Origin: Owenia fusiformis
Taxonomy: Eukaryota > Annelida > Polychaeta > Sabellida > Oweniidae
NCBI GenBank assembly: GCA_903813345.2
Contig: CAIIXF020000010.1
Span: 35,203,425-35,267,424, forward strand
Direction of reading: 5' to 3'
Length of the DNA stretch: 64,000 nucleotides
A model generated the notes under the pieces. It was not told the DNA's origin and ran no database searches. It saw only the letters and a program-made list of their open reading frames with translations. This document shows, one piece after another, positions 33,243 through 44,844 of this stretch. Made by a program: the position numbers and the translations under genes. Within the stretch, counting starts at the first letter, position 1, and each line of letters starts with the position of its first letter.

Positions 33243-34685
33243 CTGAAGCATTAAGAAATGTTTTGATCATCGGTGATCATTGATTGATCTACATCTAAAT
33301 CAACATTATCAAATTCTAAAGCCAGTCATTAATGGTTGAGAAATAGGGATCAAACCAGTCATAATTTTCTCTTGATGACTATAATAGACCATTGTGATTT
33401 ATCTATGGATTACGGCGACGGCTTTGCGAATGGATGATGACCCTTTGCACTGGCGGATCTGGGGGGGGGGGCTCCCCCCTTAGGTGGGCCCAAAAGAATT
33501 TTGGGCCAAGAAAATGGGCCTCGAAATTTGAATATTTGGGCCCACTTTTAGGTTTAAGGGGCCCACATTTTTTTCCCAAAGTCTTTTTCTCTGACCTGAT
33601 ATTTGCCCCCTCTCCTTGTTGGTTCCAAGATCCGCCCCTGGTTTGAAACGCCGATGGACTTTGAGATTGGATTTTGTATAACTCGCATCATTTGAGACTG
33701 GATATTGTTCTTTCTTGTATAAGCACTTATATTAACTATTTTGATGTCATATATTGGCTATCAATTTCTATGTTTTTCTTTAACATTTATCGTAATTACT
33801 TCAGTATAATGCAATGTCCCTTGGTCTTCTGGTCTTGAATTGTGATATTGGTTCTCATAGATATGATAACATAATAGGGGAAATCGGGTATTAGACATTG
33901 GTTCTTTTCACGCTAGATCATGATTTTGGGATATATGGGGTTTGTTTTTCATATGATTTGTGTACACTTCAGTTACAGTTTGTTTTTCTTGCGGGGCTGA
34001 TACAACTTTTTGTCCTTTCCCTTTGACACTTGTGGTTAGATATTCATGTACATTATTATCATTAACCTGTCGTCAAATATATTGTGTGGTTCCGTCAAAA
34101 GTATAGGGTTAAGTTGCTTCATGATTAAGGATTTTATTGCCTCTGTAACACCTCAAAAACCTTTAATTACGAAACTTTTATCAAATTTATTTCAACTGAC
34201 AACATTTTCCTGGGATTACTTCCAAAAACATTCACCTCATACGACTACCCCAGTTCGCTGTAAACCGGTTTATGATTATACTTGTCCTTTGTGCAATGGT
34301 ACATTACCATTGCGAGGAAATAGTGGTGCGCGACTAAAGATTTTACGTTCGCGATGTGAGAATCGTGGTTCGAGTGCAAGGAACGTAGTTCGCAATGTCA
34401 GAACTGATGTTCGCGTTGATGGACGTCTAGGAGGCCTGGACATACAGTACTGACTTTCGATTATGCAACGAAGTGTTCACAAAATGTGACATAGAGAAAT
34501 GCGTATCCAGGGAGATGTATGTATCTTAAAAAAATTAAAATGTTTACTCTCCGGAACCAACAAAGCCCAATTACGGCGTGTCACGTACTGGAAAGACTCC
34601 CATGAATTTTTCAACAAGACGCAACTTACTTTAACAATTATTCCACACATGCACGCATGCTTGGTAACTTCAACGCCCATGACTT

Positions 34686-35343
34686 TTCACCATACATAAC
34701 AATACAATCCGACATAATCGAGGAGTCTATATCTATAAATCGATATTTTGAATTGAAATCGATATTTTGAATTGTTTGCGTAAAACTAGAAATACATTTC
34801 ACTTTAATGGTTATTTTAACAATACACTAAAACCTTACCTTGATTTCACGACGTCTGCTCAATAGTACGGACAATACAATTGACGTTGGCACAAGTTTAG
34901 AAGTTGAAGTGTCCGAAAAAGTGTAAGAACAGTACATGTATACTGCGCCTGCGTCCCAGCGTGAATACTAAAAAGAAAATCCCTCGGCTACTTTCCGTGT
35001 ACCTTCATGACATGAATGCACATGAACGGCTTGTTATATTCACTCTGTGTTTTGTGTTTTAAGGGCCCTGGCTGATTTTGTTTTTGATGCCAAGTACACC
35101 ATGAAAACTATTGTATAAAAATTGAAATATCACCTTATATTATATGATACGATTTTGGTCTTAAGTTGTTATTGACTCGGAAATTTTGGGAAAAAGGTTT
35201 GAAATAGCAACGTGCTAACCATTCAATTGGAACTATGGTTGAAAATATTTCGTACAGTTACTTCAAACAGTTACAAGATCTCTCGAAAAGTACATAAATG
35301 ATGGTTTCTTAGAAAAAAGTAGCCTTGACGAATACCATTGACT
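34686..35343. other. Single-copy DNA right of the duplication
   Basis: No gene seen. Two short stretches resemble the left flank of the duplication: about 34890-34950 versus 18165-18210 (TTGAAGTG...ACTGCGC-TGCGT), and about 35044-35093 versus 18575-18635 (TGTGTTTTGT...GATGCCAAGTA). Confidence 0.45.
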
Positions 35344-35864
35344 TATGCCTGGGTCACATTTGCTCCGATTCATCGGCCGGCGCCCGGAAGATTGAGTATC
35401 CTATTCAGTCAAAGCGATGTTATATTTGAAATCTACATGTAAAAGTGCATCTAGAAATATGGTTTCGAAAATTGTTTATCAAGTTTGAAAATTTGATTAT
35501 TTTTGAAAGTGTGACTTCAAGTTCGGGTTGATTCTCCATAGAGCCCATGTTACAAAATCACAAAAAGTAAAATATATTTTCTTGTATTGGTCAGATAACA
35601 TTTTCATTTACTGGACATATTTTGATTTGCATAACTATTAGATACATAAGGGTTATATGAAAAGTGAACCACTAAAACAGATGTAATTTAAGTTAAAGGG
35701 AACTTTCTACTATACCCGCCATGCTATCTGACCCGAGTGAGCCACCTGGTGGTGAAACTGGTAACTACCTACTCGCATCTGCGTTATTGTATTCAGTTTC
35801 GAACAGAATACTCAAATGGCCAAGCGCCGGCCGATGAATCGTAGCAAGTGTGACCCAGGCATTA
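35344..35864. mobile_element. ATGCCTGGGTCACA MITE, full-length copy
   Basis: The ends TATGCCTGGGTCACATTTGC and the complement of AAGTGTGACCCAGGCATTA are inverted. The pairing extends through GATTCATCGGCCGGCGC. It is about 520 bp with no coding sequence. Shorter relatives lie at 15728-15872 and 18377-18531. Confidence 0.85.
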
Positions 35865-36507
35865 ATCTGATCCCCAAAAGGGTTAGAAAAAATTAACCTT
35901 TTTAAAGATGATTTCCAGTTGCCACGCATAACATTTTTAGCACGTCGTGTCGATTAGTTTACTCTTAACTCAGAGAAATTCAAATGGAAAAATCTTAACC
36001 CATCGATTTTACCATATTGTGAAGAGTGCCCAGACAAAATCGAACCCAGCACAGACTTTTTGAATGCCCTTCTTATGAAACGGCTAGAAACACCTTTAAT
36101 TCGGGAATGCAAAATCAAGACCCCAGTCCAGTTTCGGAAGCATACTTTGAATCGATACAAGCAATGAATTAAATGGGTAATGGGCGACGAGGATTCTGGG
36201 TGGAAATTATAGATTAAACAAATTATTAGGAGGCCCCTACAGAAATTCTTTCGAAATCATGCAGTTTTTCACAATTCTTCGCATGATTTTTAGCCAAAAT
36301 TGTGAAAAAAGCTTCCCCCCTGGAAAAATGCTCCCCCTCCTGTTAAAAGCTGATTTTCTCAAAATTGGTGACTACAAATCAATATTTTTTGATGAGAGTA
36401 TATATCTTCCTCTAAAGGTTCTATACATATTAGAAATTGATTATCTGTTCAGATTTTGCACCAATTTGGAAATATTAGAGCTCAAATAAACAAGGAGTTT
36501 TAATTTT
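35865..36507. other. No gene recognised
   Basis: Contains (about 36242-36350) a stretch shared with 40418-40510 (ATCATGCAGTTTTTCAC, AAAATTGTGAAAAA, AGCTTCCCC), part of the CCCGTAGCCAG repeat family. The frames at 35954-36160 and 36259-36489 are not supported as genes. Confidence 0.45.
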
Positions 36508-36967
36508 TGACGAGAGCATCCTCCGAACACAGGCCTCCAGAACTCGTGCCTCCTTCTAACACTAACAGGGGGCAGGAACGCGTCCAGTATTTTCGTCTGG
36601 TACAACTGGAAATACTGGACGCAGACCTCCGTTTTTGATCCAGAGAGAGGTAGGTGTAATTTTACTCGGTAGCCTGTGATCGTTTTACAGTGTGTCCTTA
36701 CCTAAAGACAGGCTCATCAGATTCCAAGTACATTGGGGAACATCCAATTCTTCTATAAAATTACGAACTATCCATCGACTTTTTCTGTAATGTGGGATTT
36801 AGGCACAGAAATATTTTTATTTTTTCAGGAAATACACAAATCGAGTAATATTTATATTAATTTACCATTTCATTGACATGATATGCAATTTTCTTGTGTA
36901 TGAACTAACAATACACATGATACAGTCTTAGTAGTGGATGACGTCTGGAACCCTGCGTTCGGAGGAT
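36508..36967. mobile_element. Candidate MITE with CATCCTCCGAAC ends
   Basis: CATCCTCCGAACACAGG at 36508 and CTGCGTTCGGAGGATG ending at about 36967 are inverted, with TCCAGA following inward in both. A hairpin inside (36573-36622) has arms GCGTCCAGTATTT and AAATACTGGACGC. Confidence 0.6.
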
Positions 36968-37739
36968 GGACGACGATAGACGCAACCATTAAATTGCTGA
37001 GAGTGCCAATGGTACAAATAGTGTAGTGTCTAAATAAATAATAAAAATGGGTAAGTAAAAATATCAGAGTTACCCTCCGATGATCTCTCTGCACTCGTGA
37101 GCTACTTTTCCCAAATTTTGGCCGAAAAAAATCGGGAGTCTTAGATTACAATATACCATTGGAAAGTTGAGGGTCGAACCTCTGTTTACAATTTTGAAGC
37201 TCTGAAATATTATCTGAACTTTAGTATCACCCATCTTAATTGTGTATTACATTAACTGCTTAAACAAGACACATAAAATTGGCAAGCATTTTTCAAAATG
37301 GCTGCCTATTTATCAAAGTGTCATTAGACAGTGAGCTATACTTATGAGTATTCATCAAATATAATCTAAATCACTCCACTACTTTTCCAGTTACAGCAAA
37401 AATCGTTAAATATTATGTGTGACGGCCACCATTTTTCAAGATGGCCGCCTTTTAAAAAATTGATTGAATTAATATCCTCTATAATTTTTTGTATTTTGTA
37501 ACATATTAGTATTAGTTTTATATGTTGTACCCAAAACATTATAAAACACGAGCTAGAATGAAATATGCTATCGAAATATCTGGGTCACTCATTGAATCAT
37601 TAGATATAATTCTTCAGTCTGATATCACCTCTAATAAGGTGTCTTATTAAACATTAGATCGACACAATCATCATTCCTAAATAGTTGAAAACAAATAAAA
37701 TTAAAAACATTCAAATGTGTCTCAGACAATAGAAAGATT
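36968..37739. other. No gene recognised
   Basis: A+T-rich DNA with GGCCGCC/ATGGCGG-type words (AGATGGCCGCCTTTT near 37440) that recur in the other repeats of this window. The frame at 36870-37094 is not supported. Confidence 0.4.
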
Positions 37740-39215
37740 TCGCAACTCACTAATGTTTATTATTCTCGTATAATGGATACTGGTAACTTATGAAGTGTTT
37801 GATTACGTCATCATTTATAACGCAACTCTACACATCCATAAATGTGATATTCTTGAGCATGTTTTGGGGTCAACTTATGAGAATGGAGAGGTTAAGCTTT
37901 GCATATATAATCGAAACTGAACCTGTACGTATCACTCGACCATATACAAATTCATGTAGCCTTCTCATATAAATAGCCGTTCAAATCCAGTGTTTGTTTA
38001 GACTACACCATAGCGTGTAACCCTACTATCACACCAAACTAGTTCTCACTACGTTCTCGAAAACGGGCTTCAATTGTGTACGAACGGACTGGACCTACTA
38101 AGAACCGTTTGGGATCTATTTACAAACTGCATCGAACGTACTCGAACGGGTAGGTCCCCTAGAACTTAGACAATGCTCAAAATGTTTTCTCGACGATTTA
38201 ACAACGAGTTGAACTGTCTGAGGACGTGTTGAGAATGAGGTAGAACTAATTGCAAACGGGTTTAAACTGATTAAGAACGTATTTAACACTGCTTATCTAC
38301 GAGTTAGCAAAAAGATAGCTGTCACACCAAACAAGTTGCCACTGCGTTCTTCAAAACTGGTTTTAAACTGTGTGTGAGCGGAATGAACGTAGCTGCAACT
38401 TTCTAAGGTCTATTTACGAACTTTATGAACGTTCTCAGACGGGAATGTGATTTTAGAATTTTGAATCGATTCAAAATTCGATAGCGACCATTCCGTTTTG
38501 TGATCAGGTCATGTTGACCTTCTAGACTAAGGGACGCGTTCTACGACGTTGCACACCGGCGTGGTGCGACCTGAACGAACTGCGAACGAGATGGACGTAT
38601 TGAAGACTGTTCAAGAACGAAGAAGCTAATTATTTCAGACATATTTCCCGACCACAGCCAGATTGAGCCCGTTTTACGACGTTTTCGTAGGACTGGCAAG
38701 AACGGGTAAGAACTAGTTTGGTGTGATAGGGGGGTTATGATTCTATAGTATGTCATTGATGCGGTTTTATAGCTGGTTTTCTAATACATATTTTAAACGA
38801 GCTCGTAAGATTTTTGGCGCTAAATCATGCATGACATACATCATCGTGTTCAGCAAGAATTCAACTGTGCATCGAAATCAAAATTGACAGCATAGTGTTC
38901 AATAGACACGAGTAAAATGGTTCCCGTTGACCCAACGTCAAATTTCAAATCTCCCGTTCTAAACCCGAAACTCTGAAGCTGAAAGAGTATCTGAAGTAGA
39001 CTAAGCGCGCATAAAACTATGAGCGCTCGATACATTCCTTTGTTAATTTTTGTACTTTGCGTTCACGGTTACGTTGTGAAAAACATCGTTAGCTTAACAT
39101 CTCCAATATCACACTCAGAACCCCTGATCACATTTATGGGCGTAGAGATTCGCAATAAATGATGACGTAATCAAATGCTTCATAAGTTATACAGGAATAA
39201 TAAACATGCTCTCTA
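37740..39215. repeat. Inverted repeat pair enclosing a TATCACACC element
   Basis: TTATGAAGTGTTTGATTACG followed by TCATCATTTAT (about 37787) is repeated in reverse at about 39151-39190 (AAATGATGACGTAATCAAAT, then GCTTCATAAGTTA). Outer AATGTTTATTATTC (37752) pairs with AATAATAAACAT (39196). Arms are about 75 bp and the span 1.47 kb. It could be a TE with another inserted inside. Confidence 0.7.
38019..38738. mobile_element. TATCACACC element, dispersed inverted copy
   Basis: Runs opposite to the copy at 20262-21066. It opens ACTATCACACCAAACTAGTT and closes AACTAGTTTGGTGTGATAGG. It shares the 24-bp GAATTTTGAATC palindrome and the CGTTC-rich interior but is about 85 bp shorter. Confidence 0.85.
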
Positions 39216-39256
39216 TTGTGGGATCAACAGTCTCTACCATTCCTTGCTTTAGACCC

Positions 39257-41310
39257 GGTTATAATGAAAACACGCGCTACGCGCTAACGCGCCACGCGCC
39301 AATGCGCTAATAGAAAATGATCCTTCCCCCACGATGTGTGCGCATGTTTTAAGCGCATGTTTATGATTGGTCAATACCCTTGGCCCAGGGACATGTATAA
39401 TTAGGGTTATGACTCCCTGGGAACTTGTCAAAACATTGACACTTCAAAGACTGTATAAATCACCGCTAACCTGTCAATCAGACTTTGATGTGAACTTTGC
39501 GGCCGCAGGAAATAAACAAAGCCTCTCGAAATCTACACTTTTCAAGTTACGATTTCTCTAAAAATATAAGACCAATTAAGATGTTCTTCACACCGTTAAA
39601 AAACAGAATTCGACTTCAATTTAGGAAATAATTCCAAAACTAAATGAACGTGTACTTTTCTCTGTATTTGACCTGAAAGAACATGAGTAACTTAGAATTA
39701 ATAAATATTTACGGCCAATTACCGGACAATGATAAAACACGCTGGTCGGGTTTACATTACTTTTTAAATCGTCTCTTATTTAAAGCTTTAATTCCAAATG
39801 AAATACAATCCTGTTTTCAACAATATTCCTGGTAAAATAGGTAATACAATTCACTGGGACTGACGTAATTCAAAACTTTTTAAATCTAAAATCAAATTGA
39901 GAAAAACGAAAGCAAACATGAAAGGGGGGTTCATAGGGGTCTTGGAAATCCATATACACTATTTTTCACAAGCCCCTCACAGTCTTATACCATTTACAGC
40001 ATTTTTCACCCCTTTTACATGTATAACATACAGTGTATGCAATCGGGTAAATAATATATCTGTACGATAATTTTGAAATTACCGTTGAGAAAAGTTTGGA
40101 TAATATTCAGAAGGAAATAACATAATGCAAGAATCCACGTAGTACCAAATGTATAATCATACGGCAAATAGGCAGTACACAGCCCCGAAGCCAGGGAGGG
40201 GGGGGGGGGTTCGGAGGGTGACTTTGGAATTTTTGAAAAAGTGACCCCCCCCCCCTGGGAAATCCTGGTTACTGTCCTGGCATATGGCATATAGAGACTA
40301 CTATATAGAGATCTGGATTACCCCCATAAATGTGGGACTGATTTTTCAAATCACCCCCACAACCAGGCCCGTAGCCAGAGGGGGAGCTGGGGGAGCGGAG
40401 CTCCCCCTCTGGCCAGAGATTCTTTCAAAATCATGCAGTTTTTCACCATTCTGAGAATTTTTTTCATGATTATTAGCCAAAATTGTGAAAAAGCTTCCCC
40501 TGGAAAAAAGCTGGCTACGGGCAAGCCCCCACAACTACTTGTGTATTGAAATCCAAAATTTATGGGGATAAGCTGGATCTGCAGTATTCGTTCAAACTGC
40601 CTTTAAATTTCATAATAGGTTTCTTTAATTCTTTTAAAACATATGTTTATTTAACTTATACGATGCCATATACGATAAATGTTGCCCCCTCTTATGCGGC
40701 CATACACAATAGATTTTCACCCTCCTCTTATACGATAACCCTATACACCCCCCCCCCCCATGAAAGCGAAAGAGAGTAACCGGGCACGAAAAGAAAAATG
40801 GAAAAATATAAATGCGACGCCTGAATTATCCCAACGTTTGGTAAGTCATGTGAGATATAACTTGAAATACAAAGAGTAAAGATATATAAAACATCCATGA
40901 CTTGATATTAAGAGGTAACATGCGACAAGTAAACATTATATTAAGTCATTAATAGTCAAGTAGTCGGGCCCCCTGCTCAGATTTCGAAACGGGATTTTTC
41001 TCGCCGATGGATGGACGCAAATAATGCAATGAAATAGGGAGCATATTCGCATATCTGCGACCATTCATCTTGTAAGGTGCTACTTTCTATCTTCCTTTTA
41101 AATCAGATAAAACACACTAACAATCGATAATCTTTGCACAGTTAACGATCAAACATTGGGCTTCTTCATACTTCTGCTTTCTGATGAGCCACCTAATCTC
41201 TTCACTCACTCGATTTTTATACATGTTCCCGGGCCTGTGGGAACGATCATTCTGAACAGTGCGTTAGTGCGCTAGCGCGTTAGCGCGTAGCGCGTGTTTT
41301 CATTATAACC
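39257..41310. mobile_element. 2,054-bp TIR element with 9-bp target duplication
   Basis: TTTAGACCC stands immediately before 39257 and immediately after 41310, a 9-bp target duplication. The ends GGTTATAATGAAAACACGCG and its complement run on as imperfect TIRs of about 40 bp built from GCGC/CGCG words. A 9-bp duplication is typical of Mutator-like elements. No transposase is present, so the copy is non-autonomous. Smaller repeats are nested inside it. Confidence 0.85.
40190..40525. mobile_element. Nested G/C-run repeats inside the TIR element
   Basis: 40190-40262 is a small palindromic unit (GAAGCCAGGGAGGGGGGGG and its C-rich complement). 40366-40520 is a MITE with ends GGCCCGTAGCCAG and CTGGCTACGGGC around GGAGCTCCCCCTCTGGCCAG. 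Both are non-coding. Confidence 0.7.
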
Positions 41311-41396
41311 TTTAGACCCAGTCTCTACCCTAAGACACTAAAATATGTCTTGCTATTTGAGCCTAATTTGGAGCTGATTCGTGCATTTAACAAGGT

Positions 41397-42351
41397 ATGG
41401 GCCAGGGCTTCAATCCAAACCCCGTTATGGGCCAGGGGCCGGTATTCCATCAAGGAATACAAAACCAGGGAATGTTTGGCCAAGGGATAAATCCCATGGG
41501 ACAGTGGCCGGGACAGGATCAAGGACAAGGCATCGGGCAGAACCTTGGCATGGGCCAAGGCAATGTCCCAGTTCAGAACTGGGTAGGAGGCCTACTTCAA
41601 CCAGGCCCGTGGAGACCAGATCAGCTAGGGATGGTTACACAAGGTAACACAAATTTCCTCATGTTTACGGGAAATCAGCTTGATACTCATATTTCAGATT
41701 CGGTACGCCAAAAAATTATTAAAAATGAGTATGTTGACCTGAAAACACTGTTGGTGAAAACTGACTCAAATCAGGAATTTAAGTATGTGACTGAAAATGA
41801 GGAAGGGGAAGAAAGATTGGTTCTCAAACCTATTGAAGCAAAAGCAAAAATAGCATCAATAAGTGATTGGCAAGCAGCGTTCTATGTCTTCATGACTGTA
41901 TGTTAGGCATCAACCTTATGAAGCTATCAACTTGATCAAGTATGCAAGCCACATACTATCTTTAAGCAAAACGCCGAATGCAAATTGGCAACAATATGAT
42001 GAGGATTTTAGGAGAAATAAATTATTAGCTGGGCTCAGGTGGGAGGTTATTAACCACGAATTGTTATTAGCAGCTACTATTATAAAGCCAAACTTGACAT
42101 ATGCAACCAAAGGGGCTCAAAAAGGTGCTAGTCAGAAAGCAGGGAAAGCTTCTTTTCGAGAACTGCCCATATGTTTTCGCTGGAATAATGGGGAATTCTG
42201 CCAGTTCTCTTCCTGCAAGTATAGGCACGTTTGCAAATTTTGCAATGAAAAACACAGAGAGAATAATTGTAAACAAGGAAAGTTTCAAAAGTCAGGACCT
42301 TTTGGCCAGCAAAATAAAAATTCCACCAGATTTGTCAAAAAATCAAAGTAA
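41397..42351 (+). pseudogene. DIRS-like retrotransposon: gag-like ORF (frameshifted)
   Basis: The first part (41397-41906) starts with Gly/Gln/Pro-rich repeats (GQGINPMGQWPGQDQGQG), then a globular part with VRQKIIKNEYVDLKTLL and FYVFM. A frameshift near 41900 moves to a second frame through 42351 with LIKYASHI, NWQQYDEDFRR and RWEVINHELL. It ends in a Cys/His motif (CFRWNNGEFC, CKYRHVCKFC, H, C) and a Lys-rich tail. The KY...W-YDE-FR...W---L layout and the C-W-NG-C...C-Y-HVC--C pattern are those of DIRS-type gag proteins. The frame overlaps the start of the RT frame, as is usual in these elements. Decayed copy. Confidence 0.8.
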
Positions 42352-43991
42352 TCCCTTGTGCAAATTGATCGAAGAAAATAGGGATTCAATTGATATAGTT
42401 GTAGAGGCGTCTATTCCTACTCCTGTACAACCAAACGTGTTACATGAATTTTTGGGGGGTTACGATCCCGAAATAAGAAATTTTCTCAGGGAAGGTTTTA
42501 AATTTGGTTTCAAAATCCCGTATGCTGGAAATTTGCCAAAATCGACGATGCGTAATTTACCCTCTGCTTATGAACATCCAAAAGAACTGTTGGAAAAAAT
42601 ACAGAAAGAAGTAGCTTTGGGTAGAATATCAGGTCCTCTGCCAGAAAAACCATTCAATCATTTCGTAGTTTCCCCAACGGGAGTGGTACCCAAAAGCGCA
42701 CCGGGGAAATTTAGAAGAATCCACCACTTGTCACATCCAAAAGGGTTCTCTGTTAATGATGGCATAATTGAAGAATTCTCGACAGTCAAATATCAAACAA
42801 TATATCAGGCAATAGATAAATTATTAGACGTTGGGTCTGGGGCATATATGGCGAAATTTGATATTGAATCGGCTTACCGAAAAGTTCCGATCCACCCAGA
42901 TTTTCATTTTCAAAGTAGGGGAAGATTGGTACTATGACAAGGTTCTTCCGATGGGGTTATCTCACTCATGCCAATTATTTGAAATTTTCAGCTCATCAAT
43001 ACAGTGGATAGCAGAGAATAAATTGGGTATACGAGATATTCTTCATTTGCTCGACGATTTTTTAATTATTAGCCAAAGTAAATCGGAATGTGCAGAGCAA
43101 TTAGACGCTTTCCTAAATTGTTGCAAATTACTGGGGGTACCACTTGCGCCAGAGAAAACATTAGGTCCTAGTCAAGTGATGACATTTGTCGGTTTTGAAT
43201 TAGATGCTTTAAAAAGAGAAGCGAGATTACCCTTAGATAAAATTGAAAAGTACACAAAACTAATTGAAGACAATGTTAAAAAAAAAAAGATTACCCTGGA
43301 AACCCTTCAACAAATACATGGGTCGTTGAATTTTTGTTGTATCATTATTCCGGGGGGTAGGGGTTTTCTTCGGAGATTGTCAGATTTATCAAAAGGGGTC
43401 TCTCAGGCATGGCATCGGCTACGTCTAAATCGAGAAATACGTGAAGATTTATCCCTGTGGCTTCAATTTTTGAAAGATTTTAATGGTAAAGCATTCATTC
43501 ATGATTCTAATTGGGAAGACCCAGAAACACAAGTCATATTCACTGATGCTGCGGGCATGATTGGTTTTGGGGCCGTTTATAACAACTCTTGGATTCAAGG
43601 GACATGGGCCTTGAATCACCAGGGATTAAATATTGCGGTGCTGGAACTATACCCGATTCTAGCGGCAATGATGACATGGGAATCAAACTTTGCGAACAGG
43701 AAATTGGTGATTCGTACAGATAATGAAGCTTTGGTATATGTTTTAAATAAGTGTACTGCCAAAGACAAGCAAATCATGAAACTGTTAATGCCATTGATAC
43801 TTATAGCAATGAAGAACAATATTATATTTAAAGCTATACATATTAGAGGGGTTGACAATATAGCAAGCGATGCACTTTCACGTGATAATATACCATTGTT
43901 CCTTCAGGTTCATGGGTCAGCGGACACGGAACGGACTTGTTTACCAGAGGAAGCCTTACCGGACAACTTATTAAAGGGCGTGATTCTTTAG
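42245..43991 (+). pseudogene. DIRS-like retrotransposon: reverse transcriptase-RNase H (frameshifted)
   Basis: The likely start is the ATG at 42245, inside the gag frame. The RT domain shows GRISGPLPEKPF, VPKSAPGKFRRIHHLS, the catalytic-Asp strand AKFDIESAY, LPMGLSHS and the LDDF box (HLLDDFLII). A frameshift near 42915 separates the AKFDIESAY part from the rest. RNase H follows with IFTDAAGMIGFGAVY, an ELYPILAAM helix, IRTDNEALVYVL and HIRGVDNIASDALSR, so its acidic residues are present. No methyltransferase domain was seen. The element copies RNA to DNA and integrates through its recombinase rather than an integrase. Confidence 0.9.
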
Positions 43992-44844
43992 TTTGTAAGG
44001 CCAAAAAGGCCAGTACATGGAAAACGTATAATAAAATAGATGCGCTTCTATTAGATTTTTGGCAAACGCATAACTTGAACGCTTACCCAGCAGTTGGGCC
44101 CTTGACGTCCTTGTTTGTTGCTTTTCTTGGACAGAAATATTCACCAGCTTCGGTACGAACATTTGTTTCGGCGTTGGCGTACAAATATAAGTTAGCAGGC
44201 CTTCCAGACCCAACTAAACATTTTATAGTGTCTGAAACGTTACAAGGCTTAACTGTTCAGAGACCTCCGCAGAACTCACGTTTACCCATTACGCAAACAT
44301 TGTTACAAAACTTAATTGCGGCATGTCAGAGGAATTGTACTTATTATGAAGGAGTGCTATATTCGGCAATGTATACTTCAGCGTTTTACGCTCTACTACG
44401 GGTAGGGGAAATGGTGAATGAAGGTACGGGACACACCATCTTGTGGAAAAATGTTAATTACGATAATGTGAGAAATACCATTCATATACAGATGGATTCT
44501 TATAAACATTCCAAGCCTGGCATGGGTCAGGTGCTTACTATCTACCCTCAGTTAACTAGAAATGTATCGTGTCCGGTGCAAACACTGCTTACATATTTAC
44601 AAAATCGCCCTAATGGGGGGAGGAGCTTTTCGTACAAGCGTCTGGAAAATCAGTTTCAAGAAAAGAATTTACAACGGTGTTATATACCCTACAATCAACA
44701 TGCAATATAAACATAGATCAATACAAAGGACATTCTTTCCGTATTGGAGGGGCCACATATGCGGCATCCCTTGGATATTCAGATGCACAGATTAGAAAGT
44801 TAGGAAGATGGAAAACAGACGCATTCAAGAAATATTTGAGGTGA
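43937..44844 (+). pseudogene. DIRS-like retrotransposon: tyrosine recombinase (frameshifted)
   Basis: Overlaps the end of the RT-RNase H frame in another frame. The N-terminal SAM-like part (KASTWKTYNKIDALLLDFWQ, SPASVRTFVSALAYKY) leads to the catalytic domain with the first Arg in FYALLRVGEMV. After a frameshift near 44700 the remainder lies in another frame: GHSFRIGGATYAASLG supplies the H-x-x-R box, and GRWKTDAFKKYLR holds the nucleophile Tyr just before the stop at 44844. All catalytic positions are visible, but the gene is split. It would integrate circular cDNA without a target duplication. It confirms the DIRS order. Confidence 0.88.

Larger units (their letters stand above)
26776..34681. 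repeat. Tandem duplication, copy 2 (7,906 bp)
   Basis: An essentially identical head-to-tail copy of 18870-26775; every feature listed there recurs at +7,906. Features not listed separately include the TATCACACC element (28168-28972), the 48-bp palindrome (29744-29791), the GGGTACC foldback (31106-31901), the foldback MITE (32586-32778) and the GGCGGATC MITEs (32788-32898 and 33447-33643). Confidence 0.95.

Noticed and set aside
19082-34680. Identical frames in pairs 7,906 bp apart taken as conserved proteins
   Set aside because: Identity comes from the recent duplication (or assembly), so it is no evidence of selection.
36870-37094. Small minus-strand frame as a gene
   Set aside because: It overlaps a candidate MITE end and has no recognisable motif.
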